NCBI RefSeq assembly: GCF_002093745.1
Contig: NZ_MTSB01000004.1
Location: 62,001 to 126,000 of the forward strand
Direction of reading: 5' to 3'
Source: Pseudomonas graminis
Lineage (GTDB): Bacteria; Pseudomonadota; Gammaproteobacteria; Pseudomonadales; Pseudomonadaceae
DNA: 64,000 nucleotides
Below the pieces are notes generated by a model, which saw nothing but the letters and a program-made list of their open reading frames with translations, was not told where the DNA came from and searched no databases. The translations under genes and the position numbers were made by a program. Of the stretch, positions 31,530-39,396 are shown piece by piece (within the stretch, counting starts at the first letter, position 1; each line of letters opens with the position of its first letter).

Positions 31530-32456
31530 TCAGACGATCATCAGCAAGCGCTCGCGCACCACCTCGACCAGCTTGTCGGGCTGAAACTTGGAGAGGAAGT
31601 TGTCGCAGCCGACCTTCTTGACCATCGATTCGTTGAAGCTTCCGGACAACGAGGTGTGCAGCACGATGTACAAGGCCCGCAGACGGGGATCGTTGCGAAT
31701 TTCGGTGGTCAGGCGGTAGCCATCCATTTCCGGCATTTCAGCATCGGTGAACACCATCAGCAGTTTTTCTTGCACGTTCTCGCCGGCATCCGCCCAGCCC
31801 TTGAGCATATTCAGTGCCTTGAGACCGTCGCTGGCCACGTGCAATTTCAGGCCCAGCTGGGACAGCGTATCGCGCAACTGCGCCAGAGCGACCTTCGAGT
31901 CGTCGACCAGCAGCACTTCACGACCACGTGCGTTTTCCAGCACCGGGTCTTCGAGCTTCTCGCGGGACACCTTGGCGTTGTAGGGCACGATCTCGGCAAG
32001 GACTTTCTCGACATCGATGATTTCCACCAGTTGGTCATCGACCTTGCTGATGGCGGTCAGGTAGTGCTGGCGGCCGGCACTGGCCGGCGGAGGCATGATG
32101 GCATCCCAGTTCATGTTGACGATGCGGTCCACGCCACCGACCAGAAACGCCTGAACCGAGCGGTTGTACTCGGTCACAATGATGGTGCTGGCAGGCCCTG
32201 GCACCAATGGACGCATGCCGATGGCCTGGGAAAGGTCGATCACCGGCAGGGTCTGGCCACGCAGATTGACCACACCGCACACAAACGAGTGACGTTGCGG
32301 CATGAGGGTCAGTTTCGGTAGCTGCAGCACTTCCTGGACCTTGAACACGTTGATCGCGAACAACTGCCGACCGGCAAGGCGAAACATGAGGATTTCCAGG
32401 CGATTCTCGCCCACCAGCTGTGTGCGTTGATCTACTGTGTCGAGAATGCCTGCCAT
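31530..32456 (-). CDS. cheV: Chemotaxis coupling protein CheV
   Basis: A 308-residue fusion of a CheW-like scaffold domain (about residues 15-165, FAINVFKVQEVLQLPKL) and a receiver domain (about 180-305). The receiver has the acidic pair in VLLVDDSK and the phospho-acceptor Asp in FTDAEMPEMDG. CheV couples chemoreceptors to CheA and adapts signalling by phosphorylation. The start at MAGILDTVDQ fits the family and lies just below a FliA-type promoter. Confidence 0.92.
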   Translation of the reverse strand: MAGILDTVDQRTQLVGENRLEILMFRLAGRQLFAINVFKVQEVLQLPKLTLMPQRHSFVCGVVNLRGQTLPVIDLSQAIGMRPLVPGPASTIIVTEYNRSVQAFLVGGVDRIVNMNWDAIMPPPASAGRQHYLTAISKVDDQLVEIIDVEKVLAEIVPYNAKVSREKLEDPVLENARGREVLLVDDSKVALAQLRDTLSQLGLKLHVASDGLKALNMLKGWADAGENVQEKLLMVFTDAEMPEMDGYRLTTEIRNDPRLRALYIVLHTSLSGSFNESMVKKVGCDNFLSKFQPDKLVEVVRERLLMIV

Positions 32457-32499
32457 TTTAGCTCCAGAAGCAATGGTCATGATGAGTCTGTTAAACCTG

Positions 32500-32526
32500 T
32501 TATCGGCTGAAACAGGCCGGACCTTA
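32500..32526 (-). promoter_or_regulatory. FliA (sigma-28) promoter of cheV
   Basis: On the minus strand, TAAGGTCC, eleven bases, then GCCGATAA matches the flagellar sigma-28 consensus TAAAGTTT-N11-GCCGATAA: the -10 element is perfect (8/8) and the -35 matches 5/8, at exactly the right spacing. It sits 44 bp ahead of the cheV start codon. This ties cheV to the late flagellar regulon. Confidence 0.8.
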
Positions 32527-32904
32527 ATAGCGATGAAGGCCATTCGCAGACATTGATATCACTTTAACATTACGCTGTACTGAAGTGGCAGTCTCGCCAG
32601 ACAAATGCCGTAACAAAAACATCCGGGACCCGCACGCCCTTACGTACCCGCACCTCCGGATCTGCTACAGCCCGTAAAAGTCAATCGGGGATAACCTGAT
32701 ATGATCACCATCTAATTGCCACTATCGTGAAGCAATTCTCACTTTGTGAATGGGGTCCGGCTTTGTCCGCTTCTCAACCTGTGTACGCGAGCGGAATCGG
32801 CAACATTCGGAAAAGCCCTACAGACTTTCGTGTGAAATCGACATTAACTGTCAGCCATTCGCCGCGGGCGGAAGTTCGCTATCCATGATTCGTGGAGATA
32901 AAGG
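32527..32904. other. Non-coding gap between cheV promoter and next gene
   Basis: About 380 bp with no credible ORF, hairpin terminator or repeat. It must hold the promoter for the small gene at 32905, but I cannot assign -35 and -10 elements with confidence. Confidence 0.5.
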
Positions 32905-33333
32905 ATGCTGAGCAACAATGATTGGCAGCAGAAACACGACGAATTCCTGAGCACGTCTCAGGCACTTCTGTACAAATCAGAAGAATGTCTGTCGCACCTT
33001 GAGTTGATCCCCAACGACGAGGATGCCACCGGCTGCCTGCTGACCACCCTGCGCACACTGGCCCAGGAAGCGGAAGCGGCGCCGGTGCCTTGCATTGCGG
33101 AGTTTTCACGCAAGCTGTGCCAGCTATTGAAATCCGGCAGCCAGGCCAACGAGCTGTCACAGGAAGCCCTGTTGACGGTCAAGAACTGCCTGACGCTGAT
33201 TTCATGGCAAGTCGAACTCCTCGACCCGCAGACGGGCGAATTGACGATGGACAGCAACGAGCAGCATGAACTCCTGGAGCAACTGGCCAGCGTCTCCGCA
33301 CCGCCAGCCCCGGCAGGTGCCACCCGGCGGTAA
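32905..33333 (+). CDS. Hypothetical helical protein upstream of response regulator
   Basis: A 142-residue soluble, mostly helical, acidic protein with no signal peptide. It starts MLSNNDWQQKHDEFLSTSQ with GGAG upstream. The layout (long helices, two conserved-looking Cys near residues 44 and 62) does not match a family I recognise. It has no obvious phospho-histidine motif, though an Hpt-like bundle is conceivable. It lies 144 bp before an orphan LuxR-type response regulator on the same strand, suggesting a functional link. Confidence 0.65.
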   Translation: MLSNNDWQQKHDEFLSTSQALLYKSEECLSHLELIPNDEDATGCLLTTLRTLAQEAEAAPVPCIAEFSRKLCQLLKSGSQANELSQEALLTVKNCLTLISWQVELLDPQTGELTMDSNEQHELLEQLASVSAPPAPAGATRR

Positions 33334-33477
33334 CCTTTGATGACACTCTTGAATTGACCGCAGCACCGCAATTTCATTGAGGTGCTGTTGTCACGCCAGC
33401 CATTTCCGTTCATTGTCTTCACGGTTGACGAAAGATCGCCCGCGCACATCAGCGGGCCTATTTACACAAGAGCCACC

Positions 33478-34140
33478 ATGACCTGCAATTTGTTACTGGT
33501 CGACGATCATTCACTGATCAGAGCCGGCGTGCGAGCGCTGGTCGCAGACATACCGGGCTACGCCGTCGTGGGCGAAGCCGCTGACGGCTCGCAGTTGTCG
33601 AGCCTGGCGCAACGCCTTCAGCCCGACATCATTCTCCTCGACATCTGGATGAAGAATGTCGACGGTCTCGATGCACTCGAACAGTTGCTGAGCGCGCAAC
33701 CGCATTGCAAGGTTCTGGTTCTTTCGATGCACACCGATCCGGCGATGATCCTGCGTGCGCTGGAACTGGGCGCTTGTGGCTACCTGCTCAAGGACACCAC
33801 AGCGGCCGAACTGAAGCAGGCGCTGGACGCCCTGCGCAATGGCGAGCGTTACCTGAGCCCGGCCATCGCCACTGCCGTCATCGAGCGCACCTCGCGCGGC
33901 ACGCGATCCGACAAGGCCATCAAGGCGAAAGAGCGGTACAACCTCACCGCCCGCCAGCTGGAAATCCTGCGCCTGATCGTGCGCGGCAAATCGACACGAG
34001 AAATCGCCAGCGGCCTGAGCCTGAGCATCAAGACCATCGAAACCCACCGCTCCCAGGTCATGAAGCGGCTGCAGATTTACGATGTGGCCGGGCTGGTGCT
34101 GTTTTGCGTTCGCGAGCGCATCATCAGTCTGGACGATTGA
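33478..34140 (+). CDS. LuxR-type response regulator (RocA2-like)
   Basis: A 220-residue two-domain regulator. The receiver domain (1-120) keeps the acidic pair in LLVDDHS, the phosphorylation Asp in IILLDIWMKN and the lysine in YLLKDTT. The C-terminal LuxR helix-turn-helix (about 155-215) includes LTARQLEILRLIVRGKSTREIA. It resembles P. aeruginosa RocA2/BvgA-type regulators of fimbrial genes. No sensor kinase gene is adjacent. Its last 17 bases overlap the end of the convergent lipid kinase gene. Confidence 0.85.
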   Translation: MTCNLLLVDDHSLIRAGVRALVADIPGYAVVGEAADGSQLSSLAQRLQPDIILLDIWMKNVDGLDALEQLLSAQPHCKVLVLSMHTDPAMILRALELGACGYLLKDTTAAELKQALDALRNGERYLSPAIATAVIERTSRGTRSDKAIKAKERYNLTARQLEILRLIVRGKSTREIASGLSLSIKTIETHRSQVMKRLQIYDVAGLVLFCVRERIISLDD

Positions 34141-35041
34141 GCGCCGGCACGCTGCTCAGCAACGGCGAATCAGCGGGTAAATGCACCTGCAACGCGCCCG
34201 GTCGTGCTTCGAAGCGCAGATCCTCGCCGGACAATGGTTCGCCGTCCAGATTGATATCCAGCCCCTGAGCCGACTTGAGTTCAACCCACGGCAAACGCGC
34301 GCGGATGAACATATTGTCGAAACCGAGCCCGCCTTCCAGCAGACTTCTGAGCGTACCGACCACTTCCTGGGGAGCCGGCAGGATGCTGATATCCAGCAAG
34401 CCATCATCAGCCAGCGCGGTCGGGCACAATTCGTGGCCACCGCCAGCCTGGCGACCATTGCCAATACCCAGCGCAAGAAGATCGCCGCGCCAATGGAAAT
34501 CGGGACCGGTCAATTCGCCATGAGCAGCATGCAGTTCGCTGAAGCGCGTCAGGCCGGTAAACAGATAGGCTGCGCCGCCCAGCACCTTCTTGAGGTCTTC
34601 GGACGTATTGGCCGTCACTTGACTGCCGAAACCACCGGTCGCCATGTTGAGGAACAGCTTGCCGCCCACCTCGCCCAGGTCGACGGCACGGGGCTCCACA
34701 TCCATGAGTTTCAGCGCCTTCGCTACTTCAAGCGGCACTCCGGCGGCGCGGGCGAAATCATTGGCAGTGCCCAAAGGCAGAATGGTCAGGCTGGCCTTGA
34801 TGTCAGCCAGCGCCAGCGCCTCGGCGATATCACGAAGCGTACCGTCGCCACCGCCAGCCACAATATGCCGATGCCCGGCAGCCAGTGCTTCGTCGACCAG
34901 GCGCTGGGCATCACCCGCCTCCCAGGTCACTCGCACGTCCAGCTCCCAACCCTGCTTGCGCTTGTCTGCGACCGCATCGCGCACGTCTTCGTTGAGCGCC
35001 TGCTTGCCGTGAAGAATGAGCATTGCCCTGCGTTGTGTCAT
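34124..35041 (-). CDS. yegS: YegS-like diacylglycerol/lipid kinase
   Basis: A 305-residue member of the diacylglycerol kinase catalytic family. The nucleotide-binding loop GGGDGTLRDIAEAL is near residue 65, and PLGTANDFARAAGVP near residue 91. YegS phosphorylates lipids such as phosphatidylglycerol in vitro. The ATG at 35041 is chosen over one seven codons upstream because GGAG lies five bases before it. The 3' end overlaps the response regulator gene tail to tail. Confidence 0.9.
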   Translation of the reverse strand: MTQRRAMLILHGKQALNEDVRDAVADKRKQGWELDVRVTWEAGDAQRLVDEALAAGHRHIVAGGGDGTLRDIAEALALADIKASLTILPLGTANDFARAAGVPLEVAKALKLMDVEPRAVDLGEVGGKLFLNMATGGFGSQVTANTSEDLKKVLGGAAYLFTGLTRFSELHAAHGELTGPDFHWRGDLLALGIGNGRQAGGGHELCPTALADDGLLDISILPAPQEVVGTLRSLLEGGLGFDNMFIRARLPWVELKSAQGLDINLDGEPLSGEDLRFEARPGALQVHLPADSPLLSSVPALNRPD

Positions 35042-35504
35042 GACACCTCCCCTGCCGAACAACCGTCCGGATTAAAGCTTCTGAGCGACGCTCTTTTGCA
35101 CCTGTGCGCCCGGATACATTTTGTCCGACGCATGACTGTGACCCCGGACAATGCGAAAAAGCCGGTCGGTTTCGGAAAATTTTCCAGCCTGGTGAAAAAG
35201 CGCAGGCACCTTGCTATCGCTGGCCAGAACCCGTGTTCAAGGCCTGCGCCTCACGCATTGCGTCTGAACCGGGACCATTTTGTTACGGCATTATTTGTTT
35301 CATGAGCTTTACTGACAACATAACCATCCGTTTGAAGGGAGTTTCATCTACAAATCACTGAAAAGTCTTAAATAAAATTCGGAAACGGACGACATATCTA
35401 AAGTGATATTCACAAAAGACAGTCCGAATCCCTCATCGCAACCTCCGGCAACTGGCTAAGCTGGAGCAGTGATGGCAAAGAGATACTTATTTTGAAACTG
35501 CACG
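35042..35504. other. Long non-coding region upstream of the psl cluster
   Basis: About 460 bp without a believable ORF. It is more AT-rich toward its right half (35290-35420) than the coding DNA around it, consistent with promoter and regulator-binding DNA for the exopolysaccharide operon. No clear sigma factor motif was assigned. Any promoter here would give pslA a leader of up to a few hundred bases. Confidence 0.5.
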
Positions 35505-35568
35505 CATACCGTCGGAGTACGTACAGAATCAGCGGGATTCTGACGCCTACAGGGAGTAAGGGAGCTTT
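35505..35568 (+). promoter_or_regulatory. pslA leader with GGA motifs and hairpin (RsmA-type site candidate)
   Basis: In the 64 bases before the pslA start there are four GGA triplets: CGGAG (about 35514), GGGA at 35534-35537, AGGGAG at 35551-35556 and AGGGAG at 35559-35564, the last acting as ribosome site. The second lies at the top of a perfect seven-base-pair hairpin, CAGAATC (35524-35530) with GATTCTG (35536-35542). RsmA/CsrA proteins bind GGA in such hairpins and at ribosome sites, and RsmA is known to repress pslA translation in P. aeruginosa. Confidence 0.6.
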
Positions 35569-37005
35569 ATGAGGTTGCAGCCAGTCGACAGTCTTTCGCT
35601 CACCCGTACCAGTCTGGTCGAATACTTTCTCTTCGGCATTCGACTGGCCCACGGCATCGCCTGCATTCTGCCAGGGCTGGTGATCATGCTGCTCATGAAG
35701 GACAGCGGCCTGGAAACGCCGCAGACCTACCTGACCATGCTGCTGTTTTTCGGGTGTGTCGGCGTGCTGGTGTTTCAGGCTATGGGGGTCTATTCGGAAG
35801 CCCTGTTCAGTAACGATTTACGCATGCGTGCCATGGCAATCGCCTGGACTGCCGCCTTCGGGCTGTTGCTGTTCATGCAGCAGGCGATGGGCCTGTTCGG
35901 CTATCTCTCCAATGAAGAACTGCTGATCTGGTACCTGACCAGCCTTGCGCTGTTCGGCGTCATTCGCCTGATGCTGCTGACACTGTTCAAACGTCAGATG
36001 CGCAAAGGCATCTTCCTGCAACACGCGGTGATTCTGGGCGCCACCGAGAACGGGCAACGTCTGGCCGAATACCTGCTTGAACATCAGGACATTCGCTCGG
36101 GCGTGACCGGTTTTATCGATGACCGCATCGGGCGTCTGCCCAAGACCGTGGCCAACCTTCCCATGCTGGGCAACACCAGCGATCTGGAGCGGCTGATTCG
36201 CGAAGAAAAAGTGACCCAGGTGCTGGTTGCCCTGCCCTGGACGGCGGAAAACCGCATGGACTACATCATCCGCGAACTGCGCAGGCTGCCGGTCAACGTG
36301 TTGCTGGTGCCAGACATGATTGCCTTCCGGCACACCCACAACCGCATCACCGAAGTTGCCCGGCTGCCGATGTTCAATGCCTCGGATGTGCCACTCAACG
36401 GTTGGTCGCCGTTCATCAAGCGGGCCGAAGATATTGTCCTGTCGTCGCTGGCCCTGCTGGCGCTGTCGCCGGTCATGCTGCTGGTCGCGCTGGCCATCAA
36501 GCTTGATTCGCCAGGGCCGGTGTTTTTCCGCCAGAAGCGTTATGGCTACAACAATCGCCTGATCGAAGTCTTCAAGTTCCGCTCCATGCACCAGCACCAG
36601 GCCGATGCCACGGCCGAGCAACAAACCACCCGTGGCGACGCGAGAATCACGCGGGTCGGGCGCTTCATTCGCAAGACCAGCCTTGATGAACTGCCGCAAT
36701 TGTTCAACGTGGCGGCAGGCAGCATGTCGATGGTCGGGCCGCGTCCGCATGCGACGGCGACCAAAGCGGCTGGAATCCTGTTCGAGCAAGCGGTGAAGGA
36801 GTACACGTCGCGGCATCGCGTCAAACCCGGAATTACCGGGCTGGCGCAGATCAACGGCTATCGTGGTGAAACAGACACCGTGGAAAAAATCGAAAAACGC
36901 GTCGAGTTCGATCTTGAGTACATAGAAAACTGGTCCGTCTGGTTCGACCTGTACATCCTCATGCGCACTGTGCCTGCAGTGCTTTTCACACGCGAGGCTT
37001 ACTGA
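35569..37005 (+). CDS. pslA: Undecaprenyl-phosphate sugar phosphotransferase (PslA-like)
   Basis: A 478-residue polyisoprenyl-phosphate hexose-1-phosphate transferase, loading the first sugar of the repeat onto the membrane carrier. Four N-terminal membrane segments (residues about 20-150), a CoA-binding-like middle domain, one more membrane helix near residue 290 (ILSSLALLALSPVMLLVALA) and the C-terminal bacterial sugar transferase domain (KLDSPGPVFFRQKRYGYNN, then DELPQLFNV and GPRPHA) are all seen. It is the first gene of the cluster and ends TGATG, overlapping pslB. Confidence 0.93.
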   Translation: MRLQPVDSLSLTRTSLVEYFLFGIRLAHGIACILPGLVIMLLMKDSGLETPQTYLTMLLFFGCVGVLVFQAMGVYSEALFSNDLRMRAMAIAWTAAFGLLLFMQQAMGLFGYLSNEELLIWYLTSLALFGVIRLMLLTLFKRQMRKGIFLQHAVILGATENGQRLAEYLLEHQDIRSGVTGFIDDRIGRLPKTVANLPMLGNTSDLERLIREEKVTQVLVALPWTAENRMDYIIRELRRLPVNVLLVPDMIAFRHTHNRITEVARLPMFNASDVPLNGWSPFIKRAEDIVLSSLALLALSPVMLLVALAIKLDSPGPVFFRQKRYGYNNRLIEVFKFRSMHQHQADATAEQQTTRGDARITRVGRFIRKTSLDELPQLFNVAAGSMSMVGPRPHATATKAAGILFEQAVKEYTSRHRVKPGITGLAQINGYRGETDTVEKIEKRVEFDLEYIENWSVWFDLYILMRTVPAVLFTREAY

Positions 37006-38462
37006 TGAGCACTCTCATTCCCTGCATCATTGCCGGTGGCTCCGGCACCCGCCTGTGGCCCGTCTCGCGGGAAGCCATGCCCAAGCCGTTCATGCGCCTT
37101 CCCGATGGCGAAAGCCTGCTGCAGAAGACATTTCTGCGCGCAGTCGGCCTGCCTGGAGTTGACCGCCTGCTGACGGTCACCAACCGCGAAGTGTATTTCC
37201 GCACGGTCGATGACTACAGGCAGTTGAACAAAGGCAAGGCACGCCTGGACTTCATTCTTGAACCGTTCGGCCGCAACACCGCCGCTGCGGTAGCGGCGGC
37301 GGCACTGCATGTCAGCCAGTTGTACGGCGACGATGCGCAATTGCTGGTGCTGCCCGCAGATCATCTGATTACCGACGTTGCGGCGTTCGCCCGCGCCGTG
37401 GCTGCGGCGCAGGCACTGGCGGCTGAAGGCTGGCTGGTCACGTTCGGCATTCTGCCCACGGCACCGGAGACCGGTTTCGGTTACATCGAGAAAGGCCCGG
37501 CACTCGGCGGCGACGCCTGTCAGGTCGCCCGCTTCGTCGAAAAACCCGACGCAATCACTGCCCAGGCTTATATCGATGGTGGTCTGCACTTCTGGAATGC
37601 CGGCATGTTCTGCATGCGCGCCGATGCGGTGCTGCGTGAACTTCGCACCCATGCCCCCGAGGTGCTCAACGCCGTCAGTGCCTGTCTGGCGTCAAGCCAG
37701 CGCAAGGAAGGCGAGCGTGAACTGCAGATCGAGCTGGACAGCGATTCGTTTGCGCTGACGCCCGACATCTCCATCGACTACGCGCTGATGGAGCGCTCCG
37801 ACAAAGTGGCCGTGGTGCCCTGCCAATTGGGCTGGAGCGACATCGGTTCGTGGCAGGCCGTGCGCGAGCTGTCACCGGTCGACGCCCAGGGCAATTATTG
37901 CAACGGCGAAACCGTGCTGCATGACGTCACCAACTGCTACATCGATTCGCGCAAACGACTGGTGGGCGCTGTCGGCCTCGACAACCTGATCATTATCGAC
38001 ACCCCCGACGCGCTGTTGATTGCAGACGGCAATCGCAGTCAGGACGTCAAGATCATCGCTCAGGAACTCAAGCGCCAAGGCCATGATGCCTACCGGCTGC
38101 ACCGCACAGTCACCCGCCCGTGGGGCACTTACACGGTGCTTGAAGAAGGCAAGCGCTTCAAGATCAAACGCATTGTGGTGCGCCCTCAGGCATCGCTGTC
38201 GTTGCAGATGCATCACCACCGCAGCGAACACTGGATCGTCGTCAGCGGCATGGCGACCGTGACCAACGGCGAGCGGGAATTCATGCTCGACACCAACGAA
38301 TCGACGTTCATCAAACCGGGCTTCACCCACCGCCTGGTGAATCCGGGAGTCATCGACCTGGTGATGATCGAAGTCCAGAGCGGCGAATACCTGGGCGAGG
38401 ACGACATTGTGCGCTTTACCGATATTTACGGCCGAGCGCCGGAAAAAGCCGTGAAAGGCTGA
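37005..38462 (+). CDS. pslB: Mannose-1-phosphate guanylyltransferase / phosphomannose isomerase
   Basis: A 485-residue bifunctional type II enzyme supplying GDP-mannose. The N-terminal pyrophosphorylase half has IIAGGSGTRLWPVSREAMPK (residues 8-27) and FVEKPD; the C-terminal half is a cupin with RPWGTYTVLEEGKRFKIKRI and SLQMHHHRSEHWIVVSG carrying metal-binding His and Glu. Its start overlaps the pslA stop by one base. In P. aeruginosa the next gene would be pslC; here a 140-bp gap leads straight to pslD. Confidence 0.93.
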   Translation: MSTLIPCIIAGGSGTRLWPVSREAMPKPFMRLPDGESLLQKTFLRAVGLPGVDRLLTVTNREVYFRTVDDYRQLNKGKARLDFILEPFGRNTAAAVAAAALHVSQLYGDDAQLLVLPADHLITDVAAFARAVAAAQALAAEGWLVTFGILPTAPETGFGYIEKGPALGGDACQVARFVEKPDAITAQAYIDGGLHFWNAGMFCMRADAVLRELRTHAPEVLNAVSACLASSQRKEGERELQIELDSDSFALTPDISIDYALMERSDKVAVVPCQLGWSDIGSWQAVRELSPVDAQGNYCNGETVLHDVTNCYIDSRKRLVGAVGLDNLIIIDTPDALLIADGNRSQDVKIIAQELKRQGHDAYRLHRTVTRPWGTYTVLEEGKRFKIKRIVVRPQASLSLQMHHHRSEHWIVVSGMATVTNGEREFMLDTNESTFIKPGFTHRLVNPGVIDLVMIEVQSGEYLGEDDIVRFTDIYGRAPEKAVKG

Positions 38463-38602
38463 GCAACACTTTGAGCAACACTTGAAGGCCGTAACGATTA
38501 ACTGGTTCTGAACCGCGACACACCAGAAAAGGCAGTACCCGCCACCATGAATTTATTACCCGTAAGGGAGCCGTATTTGTGCATGACAGGAGTTCAGGAC
38601 CA

Positions 38603-39379
38603 ATGCGCAGCCTGATGCTGATCGCCAGCCTATTACTGGTGAGTGCGTGCAACACCCCTTCAAGGGTGGGCTTGCCCGACGACCGTGCGCAAATCGAGGC
38701 CGGCCAGGCGGCCGGGCGGGCGCTGGCGGGCAAACCGCTGCCGCCGGAACGCATTCGCCCTGGCGACACGCTGCGCATTGTGCGCAACAGTGGCGAGGCA
38801 CCGTCGATCTCGGCGTTCACGGCCAACTCCATCTATGAATTGACCCTGTTTCAGGTGCTCAACGACGGCACCTTTTCCTACCCGTACATCGGCACGGTGA
38901 AAGCAGCCGGTCTGACGCTCCAGCAGTTGAACGACCTTCTGGAAAGCAAGCTGCAGACGGTTTACCGCGAGACGGCGTTGACCATCAACATTTCCCAGTC
39001 GCCGGGCAACACGGTGTTCGTGGGCGGTGCCGTGCGCAACTCGGTCACGCTGCCGATCAACGTGGCCACCAATCTCAATCAGGCAATAATGGGGGCAGGC
39101 GGTGTCGCACTGGACGCAGATGCCGGCCAGGTGGCGCTGCTGCGCCAGGAAGAGAACGGGCTCTACAAGACCTACTTTTTCGACTACAGCAAGTTTCTCT
39201 GGGCAGAGGCCGGAGGCCCCACGGCACCGGTCCTGTTGAAACGCGGCGATATCGTGTTTGTTCCCAAATCAACGGTCGGCAACAAGGTTGACGGCGTCTC
39301 CCTGTACTTCAACCAGCTGATTCCCTTCGCGAAGTCGATCGGCCTGGGCATGAACTACGAGTTGCGCAACAACAATTAA
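38603..39379 (+). CDS. pslD: Polysaccharide export lipoprotein (PslD-like, Wza family)
   Basis: A 258-residue outer-membrane polysaccharide export protein. The N terminus is a lipoprotein signal with lipobox LVSAC, so it is lipidated at Cys15. A PES domain (IRPGDTLRIVRNSGE, then FSYPYIGTVKAAGLTLQQLNDLL) and SLBB-like repeats (NTVFVGGAVRNSVTLP) follow. A GTG eight codons upstream is possible, but the ATG at 38603 puts the signal peptide at the true N terminus. It presumably forms the export channel with PslE. Confidence 0.93.
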   Translation: MRSLMLIASLLLVSACNTPSRVGLPDDRAQIEAGQAAGRALAGKPLPPERIRPGDTLRIVRNSGEAPSISAFTANSIYELTLFQVLNDGTFSYPYIGTVKAAGLTLQQLNDLLESKLQTVYRETALTINISQSPGNTVFVGGAVRNSVTLPINVATNLNQAIMGAGGVALDADAGQVALLRQEENGLYKTYFFDYSKFLWAEAGGPTAPVLLKRGDIVFVPKSTVGNKVDGVSLYFNQLIPFAKSIGLGMNYELRNNN

Positions 39380-39396
39380 TTGTCAGGGAAACAGAC

